From CAIWHR01 sp963734085 (GTDB lineage: Bacteria > Pseudomonadota > Gammaproteobacteria > Burkholderiales > Casimicrobiaceae), in the NCBI GenBank assembly GCA_963734085.1, contig CAVTFT010000017.1, positions 186,001 to 250,000 of the forward strand: a stretch of DNA of 64,000 bases, in the 5' to 3' direction. The position numbers and the translations under genes are program-made. Positions 17,488 through 26,463 of this stretch are shown piece after piece. The notes under the pieces were generated by a model that worked only from the letters and a program-made list of their open reading frames with translations, made no database searches and was not told the DNA's origin. Each line of letters starts with the position of its first letter. Position 1 is the stretch's first letter.

Positions 17488-17562
17488 GAACCGCGGAGGA
17501 CATGGAGATCGCGGAGGAAATCTGGCAGACGCTTTCTCCGTGCTCTCCGTGTTCCCTTTTTT
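17488..17562. repeat. Inverted GGAGAACACGGAG-type intergenic repeat, possible bidirectional terminator
   Basis: The left arm (GCGGAGGACATGGAGATCGC) and the right arm (CTTTCTCCGTGCTCTCCGTG) are imperfect reverse complements, and the right arm is followed by TTTTTT at 17557-17562. It lies exactly between convergent genes, so it can act as a terminator. Elements of this composition, with ACGGAGA runs, are familiar from betaproteobacterial intergenic regions. Confidence 0.6.
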
Positions 17563-17568
17563 GCGCCG

Positions 17569-18543
17569 TTACCCGAGCATGCTGACGAAACGCCCCAGTC
17601 GCACTGCAGTTTCGCCCTTTTTCGGGCGGCGCGTCGGCATGATCAGCACGCAATCGGCGTAGGGCGTACGGATCTCGGCGTCGCCGTCGCGCGCGAGCAC
17701 TGTGCCCTTCTCGGCAATCACCGCGAGGCCGTGAACGGGAAGCGCGAAGGCAAAATCGTCGGTGCCGATCGTGACCGCGGCGGTGACCTCGATCACCTTC
17801 TGCGCGGGCGCCGGCAGCGGTTCGAGCTGCGCGTCGAGAAACGCCGCGTCGGCCATTCCGAAATGCCGCAGGAAGCGCAGCGCAGCGTCCTTCGCGACCT
17901 CGGGCGCGGCGCTCGCCCAGTGCTGGCCGCATTCGACCAGCAGTGCATTGCGCGGGTCCATGGCGTCGTCGAAGAACGCGTAATCGCGCAGTCGCCGTCC
18001 CGCTGCATGGCCCGCGTCGACGACGATGTATTCGGGGGCGCCGAGCGCCTGGGCAAGCAGGACGCCTTTGCGCTGCCGTCCCGCCATCGCGAGCGGCGGA
18101 CAGGAATCGGTCATCGAGTGGAGGTCGAGCAGGTAGTCGATCCGGTCGTAGAGCCTCCGCAGTTCGCGCGCGCGATCCAGATCGGCGCTCTTGCGGGGGC
18201 CGTCGAGCACGTCGGTGGTCCACAGCCGGTTGAAGTCCTCGTCGACGCAGCGCGACGCGAACGGGTCGGCGGCGTCGAACGTCCGGTACGCACCGACGTT
18301 CGCGAAGCACACGGAGAGCGTCCCGCGCAGCGGGCGGAAGCCCGTGCCGAGCAGCCAGTCGAGGGCGATTGCGCCGCAGACCTCGTTGCCGTGCGTCAGG
18401 GCCTGCAGCAGCACGTGCGGGCCGGCCCGGTTCGAAGCATGGGTCCAAACGTAAGGGATGCCGGTGTTGCCCGCAGCCCAGCGGCCGAGATCCGGGAAGG
18501 AGACCTCGATCGTTGGCAGAGGCCACTCGGGGCCGTCGATCAT
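17569..18543 (-). CDS. Succinylglutamate desuccinylase/aspartoacylase-family zinc deacylase (M14)
   Basis: 324 aa. The zinc motif HGNE (His51, Glu54) lies in LQALTHGNEVCGAIALDWL, a third ligand is in LLDLHSMTD near 146, and an active-site Glu is expected near LLVECGQHW. The family removes acyl groups from amino acids (AstE, AspA). No astABCD genes are nearby, and the gene lies immediately downstream of argE on the same strand (40 bases apart), so an N-acyl amino acid substrate is likely but not proven. Confidence 0.82.
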   Translation of the reverse strand: MIDGPEWPLPTIEVSFPDLGRWAAGNTGIPYVWTHASNRAGPHVLLQALTHGNEVCGAIALDWLLGTGFRPLRGTLSVCFANVGAYRTFDAADPFASRCVDEDFNRLWTTDVLDGPRKSADLDRARELRRLYDRIDYLLDLHSMTDSCPPLAMAGRQRKGVLLAQALGAPEYIVVDAGHAAGRRLRDYAFFDDAMDPRNALLVECGQHWASAAPEVAKDAALRFLRHFGMADAAFLDAQLEPLPAPAQKVIEVTAAVTIGTDDFAFALPVHGLAVIAEKGTVLARDGDAEIRTPYADCVLIMPTRRPKKGETAVRLGRFVSMLG

Positions 18544-18583
18544 CGCTGCGAAGCCGCGGGGCGCGTCCAAGATGCCGCCGCCG

Positions 18584-19804
18584 TCACGACCTGCAGATCC
18601 GGTCGGCGAGGCGGCGCATGAACGTCTGGCAACGCGCGAGCTGTTCGACCGCCACCCATTCGTTCGGCTGATGCGCCTGCGCGATGTGGCCGGGGCCGCA
18701 GACGATCGACGGGATCGCGGCGCCGTCGAAGAGTGCCGCCTCGGTGCCGAACGACACCTTGCCGTGCCCCCCTTCGCCGAGGCAGGACCGACCGAGCTCG
18801 GCGATCGCGCTCGCATCGCCGGTGTCGAAGCCGGGCGTGGCCGAGAGCGCATCGAACTCGATGTGCGTAGCGGCGGCAACGCGACGCATCTCGGGAACGA
18901 AGCGTTCGGCGTAGCCCTTCACCTCGGCGAACAATTCGTCCGGGTCGTCTGCGGGAAGATGCCGGAACTCGAAGTCGAACCAGCAATCGCGCGGCACGAT
19001 GTTGAGCGCGGTGCCGCCGTGGATCACGCCCGTGTGCACCGTCGTGTAGGGGACGTCATACGCGAGGTCATGCGGCCCCTGGTCGCGAAATGCACGCGCC
19101 ATGCTGGTGAGATAAGTGACGATCTCGCAGGCGATCTGCACGGCATTGACTCCGCGCGGCGTGAGCGACGAATGCGCCTCGAAACCGCGGATGCGACAGC
19201 GCCAGCTCTTCTTCCCCTTGTGGGCGACGACGAGCTTCATGCCGGTCGGCTCGCCGACGATGACGCCCTGCGGCTTCACGCCGCGCCGCACGATGTCGGC
19301 GATGAGCCTGCGGACGCCGATGCAGCCGACTTCCTCGTCGTAGGACAGCGCGAAATGGAGCGGCCGATCGAGGCCGCGCCGGAGGAATTCGGGGACGAAC
19401 GCGAGGCCGGTCGCCGAGAAGCTCTTCATGTCGGTGACGCCGCGGCCGTAGACCTTGTCGCCGATCCGGGTCGCTTCGAACGGGTTCGTGCTCCACGGCT
19501 GACCGTCCACCGGGACGACGTCGGTGTGCCCGGACAGCACGATCCCCCCTTCGCGTTCACTCCCGTCGCTCGCGGGGAGCGTGGCGAAGAGGTTCGCCCT
19601 GCGCCGTTCGTCGTCGAAGGTGAGTGTGGACGCCACACCATGCGCGGCGAGATACTCGCGCACCCAATCGATCAGCGCGAGGTTCGAGTCACGACTCGTC
19701 GTGTCGAAGGCGACCAGCGTGCGGATCAGCGGCCAGGCGAAAAGGTCCGGTGCCGCCGTATCCTGATTTTCGCGCACTGCGGCAATTGTGGCGGGGGCAT
19801 TCAT
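18584..19804 (-). CDS. argE: Acetylornithine deacetylase
   Basis: 406 aa, M20 dinuclear zinc peptidase family. ArgE hydrolyses N-acetylornithine to ornithine in arginine synthesis. Motifs are SGHTDVVPVDGQPW near 94, GRGVTDMKSF near 120, SYDEEVGCIG near 150, GEPTGMKLV near 178 and a C-terminal CGPGHIAQAHQPNEW. The start ATG at 19804 (MNAPATIAA) gives about 20 residues more than E. coli ArgE. It is divergent from the sugar dehydrogenase gene at 19919, and the next gene downstream is an M14 deacylase. Confidence 0.9.
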   Translation of the reverse strand: MNAPATIAAVRENQDTAAPDLFAWPLIRTLVAFDTTSRDSNLALIDWVREYLAAHGVASTLTFDDERRRANLFATLPASDGSEREGGIVLSGHTDVVPVDGQPWSTNPFEATRIGDKVYGRGVTDMKSFSATGLAFVPEFLRRGLDRPLHFALSYDEEVGCIGVRRLIADIVRRGVKPQGVIVGEPTGMKLVVAHKGKKSWRCRIRGFEAHSSLTPRGVNAVQIACEIVTYLTSMARAFRDQGPHDLAYDVPYTTVHTGVIHGGTALNIVPRDCWFDFEFRHLPADDPDELFAEVKGYAERFVPEMRRVAAATHIEFDALSATPGFDTGDASAIAELGRSCLGEGGHGKVSFGTEAALFDGAAIPSIVCGPGHIAQAHQPNEWVAVEQLARCQTFMRRLADRICRS

Positions 19805-19918
19805 CGCGTATTCGTTGCACGCGTCCTGAAACGGGCGGAGCGGGGAAAAAAGCAGGATAGGGAGCGCGAAAGCGACTGTCAAATGCGGGGGGACGACCCC
19901 CGGGACGAAGGAGCGCCC

Positions 19919-21064
19919 ATGCGATGCGACCGGGTATCGAATGCCTTCATCAACGCAGCGCTCGCAGCCGGGGCGGCGATCGCTGCAGCACCCGGTGCCG
20001 TGATCGGCGCTCCGGGGCCGTTGCCCGTCGACACGATCAAGCTGCCGCCGGGCTTCACGATCGAAGTCGTCGCCCGCGTGCCGAACGCGCGTGCGATGGC
20101 GCTCGCCCCCGATGGCACGCTGTTCGTCGGCTCGACCGGTGCAGGACAGGTTCACGCCGTAACGTTTCCGGCAGCCGGAGCGAGGGGCGAGGCGGTCGTT
20201 CGGGTCGTGGCGTCGGGCTTGCGCGAGCCCGCCGGCGTAGCCTTCCGTGGCGGGTCGCTTTATGTTTCGGCGATCGATCGCATCCTGCGTTTCGACGGCA
20301 TCGAGCGGCACCTCGACGATCCGCCGAAGCCCGCGGTCGTCACCGACAAGCTGCCGGGCGATCGGCACCACGGCCTCAAGTACATCGCGTTCGGTCCCGA
20401 CGGCAAGCTCTACATCAACGTCGGCGCGCCATGCAACATCTGCGAGCCCGATCGCGACCGTTACGCGGCGATCGTGCGGATGAATCCCGATGGCTCGGCG
20501 CTCGAAGTCTACGCGAGAGGCGAGCGCAACTCGGTCGGCTTCGATTGGGACCCGCGGACGAGCGACCTGTGGTTCACGACCAACGGCCGCGATTGGCTCG
20601 GTGACGATTTGCCGCCGGACACGCTCAACCATGCGCCGAAGCCGGGTCTCGATTTCGGCTTTCCGTATTGCCACGCCGGCACGATCCCCGATCCGGAGTT
20701 CGGCAACAAGCGCGCGTGCAGCGAGTTCGCGCCGCCGGCGCAACGGCTCGGCCCGCACGTCGCGCCGCTTGGAATGCGTTTCTATACCGGGGCGCAGTTT
20801 CCCGCGGCGTATCGCGATCAGATCTTCATCGCCGAGCACGGCTCATGGAACCGCACGCACAAGATCGGCTATCGCATTACGCTCGTGAAGCTCGACGAGC
20901 GGCGCAACGCCGTCGGCTATGAACCCTTCGCGACGGGCTGGCTCTCGGGTGAAGAGGCGTGGGGCCGGCCGGCGGACGTGGCAGTCGCGCCGGACGGCTC
21001 ATTGCTGGTGTCGGATGACTCGGCCGGGGCGATCTATCGAATCCGTTACCAGCGCGCTCAGTAG
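19919..21064 (+). CDS. PQQ-dependent sugar dehydrogenase, sorbosone dehydrogenase family
   Basis: 381 aa with GAAGGAG before the ATG and a signal peptide ending near AAPGAVIGAP. The six-bladed propeller motifs of the soluble glucose/sorbosone dehydrogenase group are present: LPPGFTIEVVARVPNAR, HHGLKYIAFGPDGKLYINVG, ERNSVGFDWDPRTSDLWFT, NGRDWLGDDLPPDTLN, then EHGSWNRTHKIGYRI. It likely acts in the periplasm. A small hairpin (GGGGG-ACGA-CCCCC, 19888-19901) sits in the leader. The substrate is not predictable. Its end overlaps the next gene's end by seven bases. Confidence 0.82.
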   Translation: MRCDRVSNAFINAALAAGAAIAAAPGAVIGAPGPLPVDTIKLPPGFTIEVVARVPNARAMALAPDGTLFVGSTGAGQVHAVTFPAAGARGEAVVRVVASGLREPAGVAFRGGSLYVSAIDRILRFDGIERHLDDPPKPAVVTDKLPGDRHHGLKYIAFGPDGKLYINVGAPCNICEPDRDRYAAIVRMNPDGSALEVYARGERNSVGFDWDPRTSDLWFTTNGRDWLGDDLPPDTLNHAPKPGLDFGFPYCHAGTIPDPEFGNKRACSEFAPPAQRLGPHVAPLGMRFYTGAQFPAAYRDQIFIAEHGSWNRTHKIGYRITLVKLDERRNAVGYEPFATGWLSGEEAWGRPADVAVAPDGSLLVSDDSAGAIYRIRYQRAQ

Positions 21065-21396
21065 CCGTACCCGTAATACGCGGGCGGCGCCACGTAAACC
21101 GGCCGCGGGGCGACATAAACCGGGCGCGGCGCGACATAGACCGGCGCGGGATAGACGACCGCCGGGCGATACGGCCGGTAGTAGCCAGGCCGATAGGCAT
21201 ATCCGTATCCGTACCCGTATCCGCGATAGCCTCCCCAATACGGTTGACCCGCTGAAACGGCGAAGCCCGGGCCACCGATGGAAACACTCCAACCGACGTT
21301 GTTCGCGGATGCGGCCGGCGCGAAGGCGAGACCTCCCGCGACAATGGCGGCGAGCGCGGCGGCAAGAGCGATGTGGCGCGATTTGGTGGGCGACAT
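21058..21396 (-). CDS. Small exported Gly/Tyr/Pro-rich protein
   Basis: 112 aa. The signal peptide ends at APAASANNVGW. A short VSIGGPGFAVSAG strand region is followed by a GYGYGYGYAYRPGYY stretch and three copies of PVYVAP(R)P. Such proteins are common in proteobacteria and are assumed to lie in the periplasm or outer membrane; their function is unknown. The repeat DNA (near 21090-21150) could expand or contract. It is convergent with the sugar dehydrogenase, with overlapping ends. Confidence 0.7.
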   Translation of the reverse strand: MSPTKSRHIALAAALAAIVAGGLAFAPAASANNVGWSVSIGGPGFAVSAGQPYWGGYRGYGYGYGYAYRPGYYRPYRPAVVYPAPVYVAPRPVYVAPRPVYVAPPAYYGYGY

Positions 21397-21563
21397 ATGA
21401 ACCTCCTGTTACGTGTCGACGTGGACCCGCTCACTGTTCGACGAGTTGGCGGGCGTCCTGGTTCCGTCAACGCGATGCCCGACGACACGGTTGACGGTGT
21501 TACATCTGGATACGGATTCGCTCGCCGCAGCGGGCAGTGGTGTCGCGGCGTCCGTATTTTTTA

Positions 21564-21590
21564 TTGCAAATCGGCGGGTTGCGCTATTCT
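21564..21590 (+). promoter_or_regulatory. Candidate promoter for the 21629-26267 operon
   Basis: TTGCAA (21564-21569) and TATTCT (21585-21590) are spaced by 15 bases in a locally AT-rich patch 40 bases before the binding-protein start. The spacing is short of the 17-base optimum. Confidence 0.3.
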
Positions 21591-21628
21591 TCGAGGAAGA
21601 GATCGCCATCCATGGTTTGGGGGATTTC

Positions 21629-23221
21629 ATGTCACCGCGCCGGCAACTGCCTGCCCTGTTTTCCCTGTGCGCCCTGCTTGCCCTTGTCGCTGGCGCGGCT
21701 TTGCCGGTCGATGCCGCCGACCTGACGATCGGTCTTGGCGCCGACGTCACCGCACTGGACCCGCACTACCACAACGTCACGCCGAACAACAACGTCGCGG
21801 CGCACGTCTTCGGCTATCTCGTCCAGCGCAACGAAAAGTCGCAGCTCGAGCCGGGGCTCGCAACCGAGTGGAAGACGGTCGACCCGCTGACCTGGGAATT
21901 CAAGTTGCGCAAGGGCGTCAAGTTCCACGACGGCAGCGATTTCACCGCGGCCGACGTGGTCGCGTCGATCGAGCGCGTGCCGACGGTTCCGAACAGTCCA
22001 TCGCCGTTCAGCGCATTCACGAAGCAGATCCGGGAAATGGTCGTCGTCGATCCTTATACGATCCGCTTCAAGACCGCGACGCCGTATCCGCTGATGCCCT
22101 CGGACATGACGCAGGTCGTGATGATCTCCAAGGCTGCCGCAAAAGCGACCACCGAGGACTTCAACAGCGGCAAGGCGGCCATCGGCACCGGACCGTACAA
22201 GCTCGTGCGCTACGCCAAGGGCGACCGGATCGAGCTGGCGCGCAACGACGCCTACTGGGGCGGCAGGACGCCGTGGGAGAAGGTGACGCTGCGGATCCTG
22301 CCGCAGGACGCCTCGCGCGTCGCGGCGCTCCTCTCAGGCGACGTCCAGGCGATCGAGAACGTGCCGACCTCCGACGTGGCGCAGCTGCGCAAGGACAGGA
22401 AGCTCCAGGTATCGAAGACCGTCGCCGACCGTCTCATCTATCTCCATCTCGATTCCAGCCGCGATGTTTCCCCGTTTGTCACCGACAAGGCGGGCAGGCC
22501 GCTCGAGAAGAATCCGCTGAAGGACGTGCGCGTGCGTCGCGCGATGTCGAAGGCGATCAACCGCGCCGCTATCGTCGACAAGGTGATGGAGGGCGAGGCG
22601 ATTCCGTCCGGCCAGCTGGTGCCCGAGTTCCTGTTCGGCGCGACGAAGAACCTCAAGGTCGAGTCGTACGATCCGGAGGGCGCGAAAAAGCTCCTCGCCG
22701 AAGCCGGCTATCCGGAGGGCTTCGGCCTCACGATCCACGCGCCGAACAATCGCTATGTAAACGACGCGAAGATCGCGCAGGCCGTCGCGCAGATGCTCTC
22801 GCGCGTGGGGATCGACACCAAGGTCGTCGCGATGCCGTCGTCGACTTACTTCACGCAGGCGACCGAGCTCAAGTTCAGCTTCATGCTGGTGGGCTGGAGC
22901 ACGGGGACGGGCGAGGCGTCATCGTCGCTCAAGGCGCTGCTGATGACCTACAACCGGGACAAGGGTTATGGCAACGCTAACCGTGGCCGTTACTCGAATC
23001 CAAAGGTCGATGCGCTGACCGAGGACGCGCTCGCGACCGTCGATGATGCGAAGCGCGAGGCCTACCTGCAGCGCGCGACCGAGCTCGCGATCAACGACGT
23101 CGGCGTGATTCCGCTGCATTTCCAGGTCAACCTGTGGGCGACGCGTGATGGCATCAGTTACGTGCCGCGTACCGACGAGTACACGCTGGCGTGGAAATTC
23201 AAGCCGGCGTCCACGAAATGA
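21629..23221 (+). CDS. Peptide/opine-class ABC transporter substrate-binding protein (SBP_bac_5), orphan
   Basis: 530 aa from the ATG at 21629, with GGGGGA upstream and a signal peptide ending near PVDAADLTIG. Typical family segments are ADVTALDPHYHNVTPNN, GLATEWKTVDPLTWEFKLRK, GVKFHDGSDFTAADVVASI and GTGPYKLVRYAKGDRIEL. It should bind oligopeptides or similar solutes in the periplasm. No permease or ATPase is adjacent. Its stop overlaps the aldehyde dehydrogenase start (ATGA), so it is cotranslated with catabolic enzymes, which suggests a carbon source whose permease genes lie elsewhere. Confidence 0.85.
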   Translation: MSPRRQLPALFSLCALLALVAGAALPVDAADLTIGLGADVTALDPHYHNVTPNNNVAAHVFGYLVQRNEKSQLEPGLATEWKTVDPLTWEFKLRKGVKFHDGSDFTAADVVASIERVPTVPNSPSPFSAFTKQIREMVVVDPYTIRFKTATPYPLMPSDMTQVVMISKAAAKATTEDFNSGKAAIGTGPYKLVRYAKGDRIELARNDAYWGGRTPWEKVTLRILPQDASRVAALLSGDVQAIENVPTSDVAQLRKDRKLQVSKTVADRLIYLHLDSSRDVSPFVTDKAGRPLEKNPLKDVRVRRAMSKAINRAAIVDKVMEGEAIPSGQLVPEFLFGATKNLKVESYDPEGAKKLLAEAGYPEGFGLTIHAPNNRYVNDAKIAQAVAQMLSRVGIDTKVVAMPSSTYFTQATELKFSFMLVGWSTGTGEASSSLKALLMTYNRDKGYGNANRGRYSNPKVDALTEDALATVDDAKREAYLQRATELAINDVGVIPLHFQVNLWATRDGISYVPRTDEYTLAWKFKPASTK

Positions 23222-24687
23222 ACGCACCGGAAGCGGTTTCGGCCGTCACGACGCCGGCGGCGCACTTCATCGCCAACCGCTGGGTTGCGCCGGCGAGCGG
23301 CGCGACGCTGCCGATGATCGATCCATCCGACGGCAAGCCGTTTGCGGCGATCGCGTTCGGCACGGCCGAGGATGTCGACCGCGCCGTGCGTGCCGCGCGG
23401 CACGCACGCGACGGCATCTGGGGGCGGCTCGCGCCCGTCGAGAAAGGGCGGCTCCTTGCGAAGCTGTCGCGCGCAATTCTCGATCACGCCGATGACCTGG
23501 CGGTCATCGAGGCCCGCGATTGCGGCAAGCCGCTCGCGCAGGCACGCGCCGACGTCGCTGCCTGCGCGTGCTATTTTGAATTCTACGGCGGCGCGTGCGA
23601 CAAGCTCACCGGCGAAACGATTCCGTATCCGGCGGGCTACTCGGTGCTGACCTGGCGCGAGCCGCACGGCGTCACCGGCCACATCATCCCCTGGAACTAT
23701 CCGTTGCAGATCTTCGGCCGCTCGGTCGGGGGCGCGCTTGCGGCCGGCAACGCGTGCGTGGTCAAGCCGGCGGAGGACGCGTGCCTCTCGTTGTTGCGCG
23801 TCGCGGAGCTCGCTGCGGGCGTCGGCTTTCCCGAAGGCGCGCTCAACATCGTCACCGGGCTCGGCGGCGAGGCCGGAGCGGCGCTGGCCGCGCATCGCGG
23901 AATCGATCATCTGTCGTTCACGGGCTCGCCGCCGACCGGAGCGTTTGTCGCGGGCGAGGCGGCGAAGCGGCATTGTCCCGTGACGCTGGAGCTGGGCGGC
24001 AAGGGCCCGCAGATCGTGTTCGCCGACGCCGATCTCGATCACGCGCTGCCGGTGATCGTCAACGCAATCGTACAAAACGCCGGACAGACGTGCTCGGCGG
24101 GCAGCCGGCTTTTGGTCGAGCAATCGCGCTACGAGGAAGTGCTCGCGCAGCTCGGCGCACGCTTCGCTGCGCTGAAAGTCGGCCCGGCGCTCGCCGATCT
24201 GGATTGCGGGCCGTTGATCCGTGCCGGACAACTCGAGCGCGTTCACGGCTTCCTCGCGGACGCGCAACGCGACGGCTTCGCCACGGTGGCGAAGGGCGAG
24301 ATCGTCGCGGTCGCTCCGCCGACCGGCTATTACGTCGAGCCGCATCTGCTGCGCGATGTCGCACCGTCGTGCCGGCTCGGCTGCGAGGAAGTATTCGGTC
24401 CCGTGCTCGCGGCGATGCAGTTCACCGACGAGGCCGACGCCATCCGCATCGCCAACGGGACCGATTTCGGGCTCGTCGCCGGCGTGTGGACGCGCGATGG
24501 CGGGCGGCAATTGCGCCTCGCGCGCGCGATTCGCAGCGGGCAGGTGTTCGTCAACAATTACGGTGCCGGCGGCGGGGTCGAGCTGCCGTTCGGCGGGGTG
24601 AAATCCTCGGGCTACGGACGGGAAAAGGGATTCGAGGCGCTCTACGGCTTCACCGTGCTGAAGACGGTGGTGCTGCTGCACGGCTGA
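23218..24687 (+). CDS. NAD(P)-dependent aldehyde dehydrogenase
   Basis: 489 aa. The oxyanion Asn is in PWNYPLQIFGRSVGGAL near 161, the general base Glu258 is in LELGGKGPQI, and the nucleophile Cys292 is in NAGQTCSAGSRLLVE. The C-terminal YGREKGFEALYGFTVLKTVV is usual. It belongs to the broad betaine/gamma-aminobutyraldehyde-like group; the substrate is open. It overlaps the binding-protein gene by four bases and is followed after 70 bases by a cyclase-like gene and an SDR. Confidence 0.9.
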   Translation: MNAPEAVSAVTTPAAHFIANRWVAPASGATLPMIDPSDGKPFAAIAFGTAEDVDRAVRAARHARDGIWGRLAPVEKGRLLAKLSRAILDHADDLAVIEARDCGKPLAQARADVAACACYFEFYGGACDKLTGETIPYPAGYSVLTWREPHGVTGHIIPWNYPLQIFGRSVGGALAAGNACVVKPAEDACLSLLRVAELAAGVGFPEGALNIVTGLGGEAGAALAAHRGIDHLSFTGSPPTGAFVAGEAAKRHCPVTLELGGKGPQIVFADADLDHALPVIVNAIVQNAGQTCSAGSRLLVEQSRYEEVLAQLGARFAALKVGPALADLDCGPLIRAGQLERVHGFLADAQRDGFATVAKGEIVAVAPPTGYYVEPHLLRDVAPSCRLGCEEVFGPVLAAMQFTDEADAIRIANGTDFGLVAGVWTRDGGRQLRLARAIRSGQVFVNNYGAGGGVELPFGGVKSSGYGREKGFEALYGFTVLKTVVLLHG

Positions 24688-24757
24688 TGCGGCGGGCCGC
24701 ATCCGCCGGCCGCGATTGCGCGTATCACGCTCTCTCACTCCGCGGGACACATTCGAG

Positions 24758-25515
24758 ATGGCGATACAACCCACGTTCCTGCTGATCGCCGACATCGCCG
24801 GCTACACGCGGTTCATGAAGTTCCACCGCGCGAGCCTCGCGCACGCGCAGGATCTCATCGCGCAGCTGCTGGAGGCGGTGATCGACGCAACCGAAGAGCA
24901 CTTGAGACTCGCAAAGCTCGAGGGCGACGCGGCATTTTTCTATCTCGCCTGCCCCCTGGGACGGAGCCCGGCCTCGCCTTCGTCGCCGAGCAGGCGGCGG
25001 CGATCTATCGCGCGTTCCATGCCAAGGCCTCCGATCTCAAGATCAATACGTTGTGCGTCTGCGACGGCTGCCAGCAGGCGGGCAACCTCAAGATCAAGCT
25101 CGTCGGCCACCTGGGCGAAGCGGCGGTACAAAGGGTCAAGAACTTCACGGAGCTTGCCGGCGTCGATGTGATCCTCGTCCACAGGATGCTGAAGAACGAT
25201 GTGCCGATCCCCGAATACATGCTGATGACGGAGCCGGTTCACCAGCGCGTCGACCGCTCGCTGCGTGAACGCGCGGCGAGCCACCCGCTCGACCTTGCGG
25301 ATCTCGGTCCGACCGACACCTACTACGTGGATCTCGAGCGCTACGTCGGCGAAGTGCCCGCGAGCCCCCGGCTTTCGATGGGCCAGCGGCTGTTGCGGCA
25401 TTGGCGCCTCGCCATGCGAACGCTGCCGGAATTCGTGGGACTCAAGGACGCGTGCGTTGGCTTCCGCAACATCGACCGCACGTCACCCGCCGCAGCAGCG
25501 GGCAAGGCACCATGA
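24758..25515 (+). pseudogene. DUF2652 adenylate cyclase-like protein, frameshifted in a C-run
   Basis: Frame one encodes MAIQPTFLLIADIAGYTRFM...AKLEGDAAFFYLACP. After a run of five C at 24952-24956 the protein continues one frame over as LAFVAEQAAAIYRAFHAKAS, CVCDGCQQAGNLKIKLVGHL and a C-terminal part ending PAAAAGKAP. A sixth C would restore a single protein of about 252 aa. DUF2652 proteins have the fold of class III cyclases but a different catalytic set. The break may be a real inactivation, phase variation or a base-call error. The end overlaps the SDR start as ATGA, so the ancestral frame was translated through. Confidence 0.75.
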
Positions 25516-26267
25516 GACTCGCGAACAAGATCGCGATCGTTACGGGCGCAGGCTCCGGCTTCGGCGAGGGTATCGCCCGCCGCTATGCGCAGGAAGGCGC
25601 CGCAGTCGTCGTCAACGACATCAATGTCGGCAACGGCGAGCGCGTCGTCCGCGACATCGCGGCGGGGGGCGGGCGGGCAAGGTTCTGTCCGGCCGACGTG
25701 TCGAAGGACGCCGACGTGGCGCGGCTCGTCGCATTCGCGCTCGACGCCTTCGGCGACCTCGACGTCGTCGTCAACAACGCCGGCACCACGCATCGCAACC
25801 AGCCGATGCTCGACGTGAGCGAAGACGAGTTCGACCGGATCTACCGCGTCAACGTGAAGAGCCTCTATCTCACCGCGAAGCACGCAGTCCCGCACTTCCG
25901 CAAGAAGCACGATGGCGTGTTCATCACGATCGCGTCGACCGCCGGCGTGCGCCCACGTCCCGGACTCACCTGGTACAACGGCAGCAAGGGCGCGGCGATC
26001 ACGACCTCGCGGTCGATGGCGGCCGAGCTCGCCAGAGACAATATCCGCGTCAACGTCATCAACCCGGTGGCGGGCGAGACGGCAATGCTCGCCGCTTTCA
26101 TGGGCGAGGACACGCCGGAGATGCGCGCGAAATTCGTCGCGACGATTCCGCTCGGCCGCTTGTCGCTGCCGACCGATATCGCGACGGCCGCGGTGTTCTT
26201 CGCCTCCGACGAGGCGGCGTTCATTACCGGCGCCTGCCTCGAAGTCGACGGCGGACGATGTGTCTGA
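25512..26267 (+). CDS. SDR-family oxidoreductase (FabG-like)
   Basis: 251 aa, ATG overlapping the previous stop. The Rossmann motif TGAGSGFGEG is near 11-20, NNAG near 88, and the catalytic Ser-Tyr-Lys set has Tyr155 and Lys159 in YNGSK; GACLEVDGGRCV closes it. Classical SDR of the 3-oxoacyl-ACP reductase/glucose dehydrogenase type. Together with the aldehyde dehydrogenase it may form a two-step alcohol-to-acid oxidation, but the substrate is unknown. Confidence 0.88.
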   Translation: MRLANKIAIVTGAGSGFGEGIARRYAQEGAAVVVNDINVGNGERVVRDIAAGGGRARFCPADVSKDADVARLVAFALDAFGDLDVVVNNAGTTHRNQPMLDVSEDEFDRIYRVNVKSLYLTAKHAVPHFRKKHDGVFITIASTAGVRPRPGLTWYNGSKGAAITTSRSMAAELARDNIRVNVINPVAGETAMLAAFMGEDTPEMRAKFVATIPLGRLSLPTDIATAAVFFASDEAAFITGACLEVDGGRCV

Positions 26268-26268
26268 A

Positions 26269-26433
26269 TTACGCCAGTGCAGCAACCGCCACCGGCTCGA
26301 TCGATAACGCAAACTCGATGGCCAGATGGTCGCCCTCGTCGCGCCAGCGTGCAGCCGGCGCGAAACGGCGAAGCAGCCGCTGCGCCGGCGGATTGTCGGA
26401 GACGCAGACCGCCTGCAGCCCCTCGGCTGGCAT
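26269..26433 (-). pseudogene. C-terminal remnant of a GNAT acetyltransferase
   Basis: 54 codons ending just after the SDR stop on the other strand. GLQAVCVSDNPPAQRLLRRF followed by a hydrophobic strand (HLAIEFAL) matches the last third of GNAT proteins, where N..A..LL.RF precedes the final strands. The acetyl-CoA-binding part is missing: upstream of residue 1 the DNA is the AT-rich regulator promoter and then the TetR gene. It was probably cut off when the TetR segment arrived. Confidence 0.45.
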
Positions 26434-26445
26434 TAATATGGTAAC

Positions 26446-26463
26446 TATAATATTATTATTGTA
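26446..26463 (+). promoter_or_regulatory. AT-rich promoter/operator of the TetR gene
   Basis: A consensus TATAAT (26446-26451) lies 12 bases before the ATG, so the transcript would be nearly leaderless. The palindrome ATAATATTAT (26447-26456) overlaps it and may be an autoregulatory operator. The 30-base AT-rich block 26432-26462 is unlike the GC-rich surroundings. Confidence 0.45.
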
